From contig JADANN010000386.1 in assembly GCA_018806985.1 (NCBI GenBank), positions 539,867-603,866 on the forward strand: DNA of 64,000 nucleotides, in the 5' to 3' direction. The position numbers and the translations under genes were made by a program. The stretch's first letter is position 1; each line of letters opens with the position of its first letter. Source of the stretch: Angiostrongylus vasorum. Lineage: Eukaryota; Nematoda; Chromadorea; Rhabditida; Metastrongylidae. Below, in pieces: positions 43,185-53,200 of this stretch. The notes below the pieces were generated by a model. That model was not told the DNA's origin and made no database searches. It saw only the letters and a program-made list of their open reading frames with translations.

Positions 43185-43720
43185 GCAGAGATCGATAGAA
43201 CTAGTTGAGAGACAGGCGAAACGAAGGACCCGCATAGTGTGGTGGTGAACGCGTTACTCCCCGGAAAGGACAATAGCACGTTCGTTGCCCACTGCAGACA
43301 CCTGCGGTCCGGTGTTTTGCAAATATCTCAGCATCATTAAAGTTATAAATGTTATAGTTAGATGTTACCAATCAAATTAATTATTATTAACCAAAAAATT
43401 ATATTAATTATAACTTCAACGAAGCTGAGATATTTGCAAAACTCTGGACCGCAGGTGCCTATGGTGCGGAACGAACGCGCTATTGTCCTTTCCGGGGAGT
43501 AACGCGTTCACCACCACACCATGCGGGTCCTTCGTTTCGCCTGTCTCTCAGCTAGTTCTATCGATCTTTTTGCCATCAGCAATCACCCGTCAACGGGATT
43601 GATCTGGGAGCCCAAATCGGTATTGAACCCAGTTAAGCTGAGGCTATAGTTATAATCACAATTTAACACCTGCGGTCCAGAGTTTTGCAAATATCTCAGC
43701 TTCGTTGAAGTTATAATTCG
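43185..43720. mobile_element. Foldback element cluster with inverted arms
   Basis: An arm at 43185-43345 (GACAGGCGAAACGAAGGACC, CGTTACTCCCCGGAAAGGAC, CACCTGCGGTCCGG, TTTTGCAAATATCTCAGC) is followed by its inverse at 43425-43565, then the interior block (CCGTCAACGGGATTGATC, GGGAGCCCAAATCGG, AACCCAGTTAAGCTGAGGC) and a further terminal piece at 43665-43720. This suggests one element inserted into, or recombined with, another. No transposase. Confidence 0.7.
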
Positions 43721-43851
43721 CAATATACCCTGCCATCAAAAAGAATAGGCAGTAAGTAAAAAAAGGTTAAAATATATTAATTATTGTTATATCATAACAT
43801 ATTTTATTATAAACAGAAATCTTGTAAATATTCCTTATGTAAACATTTAAA

Positions 43852-43855
<4 letters not shown>

Positions 43856-43886
<31 letters not shown>
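43856..43886. repeat. (TA)n microsatellite
   Basis: About 15 TA units abutting the tail of a minus-strand SINE. Confidence 0.9.
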
Positions 43887-44165
43887 CAAAGGATAAAGCT
43901 GGCGACGGTGATCAATCCCTGTGGGATGCGTCATGCATTCGACTTCATTAAGCATCGTTGAAGGTGATTGAATGCATATCTGTGGCCTTTACAATGACTT
44001 GTGGTGGCCTACCGATGTATCGGCCCAGTGGTGCTGTTCTCCCAGACAACTCTGGTACCAATTTGAAGGCCCCGGAGGGTGGAGGGTTAGGTGGGCCTGG
44101 AGCGCCGGGATCGATTCCACGTGTGTGTTGCAGGGCGCTTCCAACCACTGCGCCATACGCGCCCA
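43887..44165 (-). mobile_element. tRNA-derived SINE
   Basis: Minus-strand copy. Head at the right end (GCGCAGTGGTTGGAAGCGCC and GTGGAATCGATCCCGGCGC), body GTACCAGAGTTGTCTGGGA, CAGCACCACTGGGCCGATAC, tail GGGATTGATCACCGTCGCC, CTTTATCCTTTG at the left end. Full length. Confidence 0.85.
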
Positions 44166-44281
44166 TATATATATATATATATACATTATATACATGTGCA
44201 TATGTATACATATACATCTTTGCTTGGGAACTTGTGCATATACATATACATGCATATATGTATATATATATATATATTCAC

Positions 44282-44324
<43 letters not shown>

Positions 44325-44330
44325 ACGATG
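44166..44330. repeat. TA/CATA-rich low-complexity tract
   Basis: Alternating TATA, ACATATAC and GTGCATATAC units with one mixed interruption around 44217-44233. The open frames here are simple-sequence artefacts. Confidence 0.9.
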
Positions 44331-45110
44331 CTGTTAGATGCAATGTGACCATCCTCGTAGGCAGTAAGGTGGTTGCTGATTTGGTCCATTCCACCACAAT
44401 TTCGGATTCTTACTACACGATGAGGAGCTTTCAAAACTGTTCATCTCTAAATGACAACTACCCTCACTTCCAGAAAAAAAGTGTTAAGTTTTTTTCGGGC
44501 GTTTTTTCTTCAACTACGTAACGGAGATTGGTAATTTCATCAATTAGCCAGAACCCGTTCATGTATTCCTAAATGAATTATCTGATCCGCATTTATTCTA
44601 CCTTTGATAGTAGCTATCCGTAGGTTAGAGTAATATTTTAACAATCTTTTATATCTTGGTAAGAAGTATTGAGCTGTTAACGATTTTTTTATACTCGCAG
44701 AGAGCAAGGCAGGCAGGTTTTTCCCATATTCCACAATCAGAATATGAGCAGTAGATTTCTGAGGATGCTGTTTCCACGAGTTCTACTGCTTTTTTATGAA
44801 GTAGTGAACACTCGATATTACACAAACCCCTTCTAGGCGATAATTTTGACCCTTTAAATTTTGATAAAAAGCCTGACGTAGGAGATATCATTCTGTGCTG
44901 ATATTCGTTGTCGTTTCTCACTGTTATCAATACTTTCATGATCCTCAAGTTTTTTTCAAAAGGATTTGATATTTGGCAAACGGAATCTCAGTCTTAAAAT
45001 TTCCAGCCTTTGTTACACAGTTTTTCTTCAAACTCTTGGTACAGCACATCCAACTCATCAACATCCGCTTCCTCAGCTTTTTATTGACCGTTTTTGGAAC
45101 AAAATAATTT
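44331..45110. other. Unassigned stretch
   Basis: No recognised repeat or splice-supported exon. Minus-strand frames of 64 and 99 codons (44540-44948) have no motif. Confidence 0.3.
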
Positions 45111-45113
45111 TAG

Positions 45114-45202
45114 TGAAGGCTGGAGACGAAGTATGCCAAGACAAGGTGATAGAATGTCATATGAAACGGCGCGGCCAAGTGTATGCCACTATAATTTCAT
45201 AA
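45114..45202 (+). CDS. Candidate terminal exon
   Basis: Acceptor AAAATAATTTTAG, then one phase (two bases carried over) open for 28 codons to TAA: KAGDEVCQDKVIECHMKRRG then QVYATIIS. Composition is coding-like with two cysteines. No upstream exon could be joined with confidence and no family is recognised. Confidence 0.25.
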
Positions 45203-46450
45203 TAGGACGTTTCGCCATGTAATAAGGGTCTCTTAATGAAGTTCCATTCATCAGCCTTCTCTTTCATTCAGCTGTAAGCGTATTCTTAACTGAGAATTTA
45301 AAAACAACTGTACAAATCTCCAACTTTTTGTGTCTTGGAAAATTAAGCCGTTCTTTGCATAGAATTACCAAGAGCACCTCACTCTGTAACGGGGCGGTAT
45401 GACGTAGATTTATCAGTGGGAAGGCACTCTAGAAATTGTTGATTCATCTTAAAGAAAACAATTTCTTGAAGTCCCTTGATTCAGCTAAACCTAATAATTT
45501 TATTCTTTCCGGGTAAACGTTACATTTTTTGTAAAAAGCAACAATTGCTTCATTGAAGAACCCTTGCCAAGAAGGATGATAATCGACTAAGGAACTCGAC
45601 GCTTTGGGACACAAACATTACTAAGATTGCATCGTTTTCTTGTTAAGCAATTGCGAGGTTGTTAAACATCATACATTTACCTCCATAGAAAAACACAATA
45701 CAATACAACAGTGACTGACGTTTCGGCAGTACAGCCTTCTTCAGAGACGCTTTTTACGTGACTTCCAAGAGGAAGATTAGAACGGCTGATTATAGTCGTA
45801 TCACTATTGACGCATTGACATTCCACTGCCGAGGTTAATAGAAAGTCGATTCTGGGAACTATTACTAACATTGCGAGAAGTTGTCATTCTACTTTGACGT
45901 GTTCGCTTAGTTTCCCCAAATTTTTTTAAAACGACAAGGCGAAGAAGAGGATCTCTGCAGAGAATAACGGACCATTTTTAAGGCAAACATCGCTATTGCG
46001 GACCAATAGTTGAAACCACTTGTGGTTGCGTGAGAGAAAACAAACAGGTGATCTTTGCTCCTTCTCTTTCTGAGCAGCAGCTTTTTTTCTGATCTAAGTA
46101 GGTTTCTTTGAGATTATTCTCTTACACAGTTTTCATCGCAACTACATGTTTCATTATCTGATAACATGTTAATTCAATAACCAGCGCAGAAGAAAGGTGG
46201 CTGACAACTGCGCTTTTCATTGCAGTCGGAAGACAGCATGTACAAGTGTCAAAGAGCACGCACCCATCTCTCTTCTCTAGTTACAATGTCTTTCAAGACC
46301 TACTTCTTCTACAAGTTACAAGCTAGCAGAATTTAGACCATCCCTCTGCAGTAACTACGGATGTACAAGGGGTTCTCGATGAGGAATTGGTTATATATAA
46401 ACATCCTCGAGAATTTATAAACGATCGCGACCGATTGCGTTTTTTAAATA
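45203..46450. other. Unassigned stretch with one Penelope-like scrap
   Basis: Only the hammerhead-like motif at 45713-45752 and the Penelope-end sequence CCGAGGTTAATAGAAAGTCG at 45829-45848 are recognised. The rest is AT-rich. Confidence 0.35.
45713..45752 (-). ncRNA. Hammerhead-like motif, minus strand
   Basis: On the minus strand the core is CTGAAGA (fits CUGANGA), stem II GGC/GCC with loop TGTACT, then GAAAC, GTC, AGTCAC. Stem I is weak (TCT versus AGT). The core sequence resembles Penelope hammerheads more closely than two of the plus-strand copies do. The nearby Penelope-end sequence at 45829-45848 is on the plus strand, so the orientation is mixed. Confidence 0.4.
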
Positions 46451-46451
46451 C

Positions 46452-47048
46452 TATGGCAGCTCTTCGCCGTGGAGCGCAGGTAGGGGTCCTTCGTCAGTTT
46501 CCGAGATATTGCAAACGAGAGCAAAGTACGAAAATCAGCTAAACCCTAGGAAATATAGACAATCGCGCGTCAGTGGGAGAACGTTGGGAAAGCGACAAAA
46601 CTCGGTAAGCCATTCATCATTCTTTGCAAAAATTTTACCAAGTATTTTTGAGCACATTGTGAATAAGATGATGATTACATCTTGAAATATAACCGAGAAC
46701 AACCTACCGTATAAATTAAGCTCCTCAGCAACAGGCCACCATTTTCTTAGGAACCTCTGTAACTACTAGTTAAAAAAATTTCCAAGAACGAAGTCGCCGC
46801 TGCAAGCGGTTTCGAGGATTTCGTTATTGCCAAATTGTTAGCAGTTATGAAACCCTACCAATCGCATGTTGGCGAAGAAATATGTCGACTTCAATGGTTC
46901 TCGTTATCACTAACGAATTTCTAAGCAAACTGAGTTATAACATTGCAAAGTTGCGATAATAAGTTAGCAGCTGTTTGTGATGAGGACCCGCGGAAGCCTT
47001 ACCGCTGCAATCCCAGAATTCCAGTCAAGCAAGAGTTGAATCCGCAGG
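46452..47048 (+). CDS. Candidate host gene start and second exon
   Basis: A TATA-like TTATATATAAAC at 46389-46400 precedes an ATG at 46456 opening MAALRRGAQ before a possible donor GTAGGG. A second exon at 46971-47048 lies between acceptor AAGTTAGCAG and donor GTAAAT. Phase 1 reads VCDEDPRKPYRCNPRIPVKQ then ELNPQ; phase 0, which would fit MAALRRGAQ, gives 22 codons and a stop before the donor. The phases therefore do not settle the model. No family recognised. A foldback element lies 160 bp downstream. Confidence 0.25.
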
Positions 47049-47204
47049 TAAATCTGAAGGCCTCCGTGTACCATGGATACGAGGAAATGAATCAAATAAA
47101 AGACCGAGTGGGACATACATGATACTGCAAAACAAAAAATTGAAAAAAATATTGGCTTTTTTTAATTTACTGCCTTTATTAGTTTTCAAGTCAGGGTATT
47201 ATTT

Positions 47205-47655
47205 GTGAAACAATCACAATGATGCTGAGATATTTGCAAAACTCCGGACCGCAAGTGTCTGCGGTGGGGAACGAGCGCGTTATTGTCCTTTCCGGGGAGT
47301 AACGCGCTCACCACTACACCATGCGGGTGCTTCGTTTCGCCTGTCTCTCAGCTAGTTCTATTGATCACTGCCATCAGAAATAAAAAACAGTCAACATTAT
47401 GAATTTCAACTATAGCCTCAGTTTAACTGGGTTCAATGTCGATTTGGGCTCCCCAAACCCGTTGACGGGTGATTGCTGATGGCAAAAGATCGATAGAACT
47501 AGTTGAGAGACAGGCGAAGCAAAGGACCCGCATGATGTGGTGAGCGCGTTACTGCCCGGAAAGGACAATAGCGCGTTCGATCCCCACCGCAGACACCTGC
47601 GGTCCGGGGTTTTGCAAATATCTCTGCATCATTGTGGTTGTTTCACAAATAAAAA
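47205..47655. mobile_element. Foldback element, complete
   Basis: The clearest copy. Left arm 47205-47370 begins TTTGTGAAACAATCACAATG and includes GATATTTGCAAAACTCCGGA, CGGTGGGGAACGAGCGCG, TTGTCCTTTCCGGGGAG, TTCGCCTGTCTCTCAGCTAG. The right arm 47480-47655 is its inverse, ending TCATTGTGGTTGTTTCACAA. The middle (47400-47475) has AACTGGGTTCAATGTCGA and GGGCTCCCCAAACCCG. On the outward strand each arm contains a tRNA B-box-like GCGTTCGATCCCC. No coding capacity. Confidence 0.82.
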
Positions 47656-48611
47656 AACATTGTTGCCATCGGAAGGCCGCCAGTGCTTTTGAATGAACCT
47701 AATGCTGAACCATAAACGTGGTTCGATCGCTCGCCGTTTCATAGGCAAATATGGTGCTGATATTGCAAGCGATCTACTGTTATTTTGTTCATTTGTAGGT
47801 CCATACGAAGATCTGTTACAATTTTACTGTTTACACCACTGCTGAAACAGCATGAATTAAACAAATAGCACAGAAATGATGGCATGAACATAAAAATAGC
47901 GCTTTAGAATGCTGTATATTACAAAGCTTTGACATAATACTTTATTTCATAAGAACACAGTCAACCTTGAAAAGACAGAACTGAGATCAGTTTCCAAACA
48001 ACCTGATACTAACAATCAGAAAACCTTTCTTGAAAGATATCAAGAGTCAGAAAACCGATATTAAAGTTATCAAGAATTTACATTTTTTTTCATGCTGGAG
48101 AATATGAGGTAAGTTTGGTAGTTGTGTGAAATAATGAAAAGTGACTGAGTTCTTCCCAAAATCCACTTTACTTTAACTGTAATTCAATGTCCTGCTTACT
48201 ACATATTCTGCTCTTGACTAGCTTCTGGACGAATGACTGATCAAAGAGACCAATGCACCTATTTCGTCTGTGGTTTCCTGGATAATTTTACGATAGCACA
48301 TTCGTAGTTGTTCTCCATCGATGACACATTCTACTAGATGAGGTTGTGAATTCGTGTAAACAGAGTAACACTGCGGATGAGTTGCTGAAATAATCTGCTT
48401 TTATTCTGCTGAGAACATAAGTTTACAGTTTACTTTAGATCAGTGATATTCTTTAATCCAAAAGAAAGTTGAGAGACTCAATTAGGCTCTGTATGACCTA
48501 ATGGCATTCCATTGTAACATTCCAAATAAATGTCGGTGCTGCATTAGTCTTAGTGTACTTATAACCATTAACTTATTTCCTGAAGCTCTGCTGCATTGTC
48601 TGTGCTCTACT
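47656..48611. other. Unassigned AT-rich stretch
   Basis: No repeat family, RNA gene or supported exon recognised. Confidence 0.35.
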
Positions 48612-48890
48612 TTTGCTAGCACGTGTGGTACAGCGGATGGGGGGCGCCACTGCGACACACACACATGGAATCGATCCCCACGCCCATGGCCCACCAAGCC
48701 TTCCATCCCTCCGGGGTCGGCAAATAGGTACCAGAGGTGTCTGGGAGGATAGCAGCACTGGTTCGATACACCGGCATACCACCGCGAGCCACTGTAAAGA
48801 GCAGATATGCATTCAATCACCTCCAACGATACTTAATGAAGTCAAATACATGGCGCATCTCTCAGGGATTTATCAACACCAAGAGCTTCT
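48612..48890 (+). mobile_element. tRNA-derived SINE
   Basis: Head GCACGTGTGGTACAGCGGATGG and TGGAATCGATCCCCACGCC. Body CCAAGCCTTCCATCCCTCCG, GGCAAATAGGTACCAGAGG, GGATAGCAGCACTGGTTCGA. Tail AGGGATTTATCAACACCAAGAGCTTC, then an A/T run. Full length and somewhat diverged. Confidence 0.82.
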
Positions 48891-49334
48891 TTTTTTTAAA
48901 AAAAACCTTTAGAGCTTTTTCTTATACTTTTGCCTGTGCTATACTTTTTGTCAAGAACAATGGTTGTCGTGAGAGAAGAAGTTGTCAAATTTGGTTTAGA
49001 AATTCAGAATTACATTAGTATTAATATAAATGTTCTTACAAACTGCCCTTGTTTAGCCGACGCGAATTTGCTATAGATGAACTTATAATTATTGTTGCTG
49101 TTCTTCGATTACTGAAGCTTCGGCGAATTCGCTTTCGCCAAAGCCTGGACGTGCCATACGTAGCTCAACAATTCAGTGAATTCCATAGTATTAATGAAGG
49201 TCCAGCATACTAATAGACGCCAATTTTCCGAAGACTACTCACTGCGCTGTTGGACAGCTCGTGTGTTGTTTACGAGTAATGCTGAGTGAGATCCACCCAT
49301 GGGATGTATATCAAAAAAATCATTCTGAAATAAG
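48891..49334. other. Unassigned stretch
   Basis: Nothing recognised apart from the T/A run joined to the SINE tail. Confidence 0.3.
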
Positions 49335-49530
49335 GTGCCACCTCATGTGTGATAGTGAGGCATTCGTCTTTACGCTTAATCTCTAGCCTTTTAAAATTTC
49401 GACAAAACGCTTAGAGGCCTTGCGCATTGACGTTCTTGAATTTTGTGCTGGATCCTAACGGTCACTTCAAAATCATCACCATTGTGCTTTTGTGCCTTAT
49501 GTGTACCTAGAGGAGTAGTTCGCCGAATTC
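49335..49530 (-). mobile_element. Penelope-like element 3'-end fragment, minus strand
   Basis: On the minus strand: TTPLGTHKAQKHNGDDFEVT (compare TPLGTHRTQRHSGQDFEVRV in element 2), then the KIQERQCA and SLSVL region in shifted frames, ending near the DECLTI(T)-like block at about 49345. The upstream part of the element is absent. Confidence 0.72.
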
Positions 49531-49605
49531 TAAGTTCCCCATCTAAATGTTTTGCAAACACGGAGTGGTCTTCCTTCTTCTTCAACGTGATTCATTGCTT
49601 AAAAG

Positions 49606-49707
49606 GCACCTGCGGTCCAGAGTTTTGCAAATATCTCAGCTTCGTTGAAGTTATATTTCGCATTATATCCTGCCATCAAAAAGAGTAGGCAGTAGGCAAA
49701 AAGATAT
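49606..49707 (+). repeat. Foldback end fragment at the B' boundary
   Basis: CACCTGCGGTCCAGAG, TTTTGCAAATATCTCAGC, TTCGTTGAAGTTATA, then CCTGCCATCAAAAAGAGTAGG. It is nearly the same as 43667-43760. It ends precisely where arm B' starts, so both ends of inverted repeat B touch members of this family. Confidence 0.75.
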
Positions 49708-49820
49708 GAGTAGTGATGAACGGATAGTAGACGGTTTATCCTTGTAAAAAAAATGTGCTGCTTGTTATGCTTTATTATTCTGTCAATAAGTAAAATGTTG
49801 CATTGCCAGTCAATTTTCAG

Positions 49821-49935
49821 CTATCGATATCTATTTGGTGGCATTTTGATGCGACTTCGTTCCGATTTTGATTCCTTTGATAAGGTCGATTTTCTTAAGG
49901 GTTCTATCCACCAGTACAAGCATCTTACACTGTGA
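49821..49935 (+). CDS. Candidate terminal exon (right arm)
   Basis: Mirror of 14961-15075: acceptor CAATTTTCAG, one carried-over base, 37 codons and TGA. If this copy belongs to a transcribed gene, its upstream exons would have to lie left of the arm boundary at 49708, for example the weak candidates at 46452-47048. That link is speculative. Confidence 0.35.
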
Positions 49936-50217
49936 CTTGCTGAATGTTTAAATCAAATGACGCTTTCTTCCTAACAAAAACGCATAGCGTGTCGTGGTCT
50001 CAAAATTAAGATATATGGTTTTTCTGGACCTAGAAGCGAAGTATATCGCAGGTTTCTAGAGTAGGAGCCTTATTATCAATGGAGACTATGCAAATGAGGT
50101 ATTAGGCGAGAGAAAACTAGTGCATTCATTAGCACTCCCTTGAAGGCATCCAAAGGCAGCAGCAGTGTGTCCACCAGAGTGGTTTCTACATTCATCATCT
50201 ATTGAACCACGCTCAAT

Positions 50218-53200
50218 ATGTCCGGTAAGTGATTATCGTGTTATCAGTCGAAGAGTTGTTTTGATAATTTTGTCCGATCAGCACCTCACTTTTCTGTCTC
50301 ACTTTCACACCTCCAACAGCGCGGAACGGTGAGTAAACTGAGTCAGTGATTATCCCGCTAGAACTTTTTTGTTTCTCCATTTTATAGCAAAATAAAAATA
50401 AAACAGGGCTTCTTGTTGTATTATTTATATGAACCAGCTAGTCGTTTTCACTACTCGATGACTGGAATTCGTTGTGTCTTCCTCCAAAATGGATATCTTA
50501 TACCCATCGTTATATTATTGAAAGGGACGCGTGTAGCGTGGTGGTCAGAGATGCCCTGCGGTGGACGTTTTCTTCTCGTACCCTGGATTCACCAAGACTT
50601 CCAGATGACAGAAAGGCGCATCAGACAGTCCGCAAAGACATCGGAACTGAACTTATATATTATTAAGCCAGAAAAATTACTGTTCAGACATGAATTCAAC
50701 CACGTTTGACGACGCCAGATGAGGTCGAATATGGGGCTCATCTCTAAGGATTTGTCGACGCCACGCGCTTTATTTCCCATCTTATGCAATTATAAATGAA
50801 CTTGCTTTATAGCGAATGCGTACAACAGCTGAGGAAGCTTCTTATTTTTTTCATCTGTTATTTAACTTAGAACACTGGCTGTTCAGTTATAATAAGTGGA
50901 AATGGTACCATTGGATGAGTCTGCTTTCTACGTTTGCTCAAACACCAAGTTCCAAACACGTTGAATTAAAATGTAACATGGGGGGGAATTAAACAAGACC
51001 CAACAAACAGATGATTAATGGGCGAAATTTAGGCATGTTTCAGATGTCAACGTGCAATGTTGATGAGGATAAAGAAGAAGAAATCTCTGAACCTGTTCAG
51101 GTGATATTTACTTAGAATTTGGTGAACTATTGGGCAAATCAAGACACTTTTATTTCGGTATCTAAAAACTTAACAAATTTTCCACGAAGCCTAGAAAAAG
51201 GCCAAGATCAAAAAATAATAAACCGAAGAGAATGTCTTCGGTACCGGCTTTTTGTCGAGTCTAATGGTCTACAACAGAGTCATTGCTCGGAGTATGAACA
51301 AATCTCCCATGATTCCTTAACCCAAATCACGCCTACATCGTCCAAAAGCTCTGGCAGAATTTGTCACTGATTAGGCAATTCTAAGCTCAACTAATCTTAA
51401 TGCTGTAAAAGGTCAGTACACAGAAACTAAGCGCATATGCCGAAACGTTCTGATGCACTGGCTACTGAAACTAAATGTACATCTCGAAACAGTCTTTCTT
51501 CAAGCAGTAGATTACTCACGTATTTTGTTGAAAAGTTGGCTACCACATTTTCATACTGCCTTGAATGAGATCACTTTTAGGCTCTTCTACGTGAGGCCAC
51601 AAATGCTTCTCATCGAGCGGTGAATGCCATACAATCGGCAGCAGAAGCGAAAAGACGTGTACTGGAAGAAATGACATCGCTGACGACGTCCTACAACAGC
51701 AGTATTCGGAACGTATGATATTATTATTACGGCATTTCTTAGTCAATGACTTCATTTTGCATGAAACAGATAACGAAGCCTTCCAAATAATCTCAACTGG
51801 AGGGGTCTACCTACATGTAGTGTAAATAGAAAATCTAAATCAACCCTTTTCCAGTTATGTCAGACAACTGCCTAAATACCTCTAATATGCAAGAATTTTT
51901 AGCGTGAATTAGGTTAGCTATGACCCATCTGCGCTTGGGTTCTGCTGCGAAATTTTGCTTTTTCAACACCATCCAAGCGAATCTCACGAGTCTTGATACA
52001 GTGAAGTTACCACTCATTGGAAATGTTAAGTGTATTGGGTTTTATTAAATCTAAAGTTAGATTCCTCCCAACGGTTTACCGCCTCACTGTGGCTGGGAGG
52101 TGCTCCTGGGTGTCGGTCTGCACACAGCGGGGGGATTCGTCCGTCGGGCAAGGTCTTCCAAGTTGAGAAGGAGTCCGGTGTTTCGATCAGGAAGCCTAGA
52201 TAAGAGTAAACCAATACTAGGATTCACCACCGACCTGGTGTCAAAGTCGCATGGTGGCAATTCTCCCTCTGATCTACAAGGGCTGCGAGTGCTTGTGGTG
52301 GTGAAGACCTGGTGCAGACTTTGGCCAGGCTGACCTCGGGACTCCAGGGAACCATAGTGGCTTAACCAGCAAATCTCCGAAAAAATGAAGATTATGCTGA
52401 GGCCTGCACAACCAGTGAGGACGGGCGATCCAAGTATCAAGTATGTAAAGTTAGATAGAGGGGCATTTAGCGAAGTGGCTAGTAGTGCGCTGCAATACAA
52501 ACTGGATCAATCGGATTCAGCACATTTGGTACCAGACTTGTTTAGGAATGTAGCAACACTGACTTAATACAGTGGTAGGTCATCTTGAGTAATTTTTACT
52601 AATCTAACAACCATACAATTACCTCTACGTGATGATGCCAAAGTCATATAGCTCTCTTCAAAGTTTGGTCGACGCAGAAGCTCTTATCTCTTTTATTAGG
52701 AGATGGACCAAACGTGCGAAATTTTTTGCAATACACAGAGGTATTACCTATATCACCTGTATCACATGTGGTCCTGTTCACATCGAGTGACTCGATCGAG
52801 CGCCTGTAAATCTTCCATTTTTTCCTTGTCAAGTTCAAGAGGAGCTCCATTGGTTCTCCAAGTTCTGGGGGAGTCGTTGAACATCATATCTTTTTTTCTA
52901 GGTTTTTTCTTGAACAACGCTGACCATCAGGTCGGTGGTCTTCTTGCAGTATGTCCGACATTCCGAGGAGTCTAGTCAATAATGGCTCTTGTAAATCGAT
53001 CGTCGTTCATACGCATGACATAGGCGGGTCTTCTTGTCTCCGACAGCTTGGCGCATAGAATGGCATTTTTGATTTTAGATCGTTGACTCAGGTCGGAACT
53101 TCGGATCGATTCTGTGACTTGTTAAGCGCGGGATACTCTTTGTATCGTTCTTTTGACTGCGTTTTCAATAGAACCGAGTGATACTCCATCCTGCTTACGC

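Noticed and set aside
42562..44521. Open frames of 80-190 codons with Tyr-Ile repeats
   Set aside because: They are (TA)n tracts fused to SINE sequence in all frames. The same SINE frames recur on both strands in other copies, so they are repeat shadows.
50130..50224. Alternative phases of the first exon region, one reading HSLEGIQRQQQCVHQ... and one reading CPPEWFLHSSSIEPRS...
   Set aside because: Both are open up to the same donor, but they join exons 2 and 3 in phases that stop soon after. Only the ATGTCCG start gives the long joined frame.
51119..51370. Open frame of 66 codons (left arm 13578-13778) or 83 codons (right arm) following exon 3 in the host gene
   Set aside because: It lies 18 bp after the exon 3 donor with a TAG between, leaving no usable intron, and homopolymer differences change its frame between arms. 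It is treated as intron 3 sequence, though a retained-intron form cannot be excluded.
51835..52017. 60-codon minus-strand frame beginning MSGNFTVSRLVRFAWMVLKK, also at 12880-13055
   Set aside because: Reasonable composition, but it is antisense in a host intron, has no splice sites or known motif, and ends differently in the two arms because of a G-run difference.
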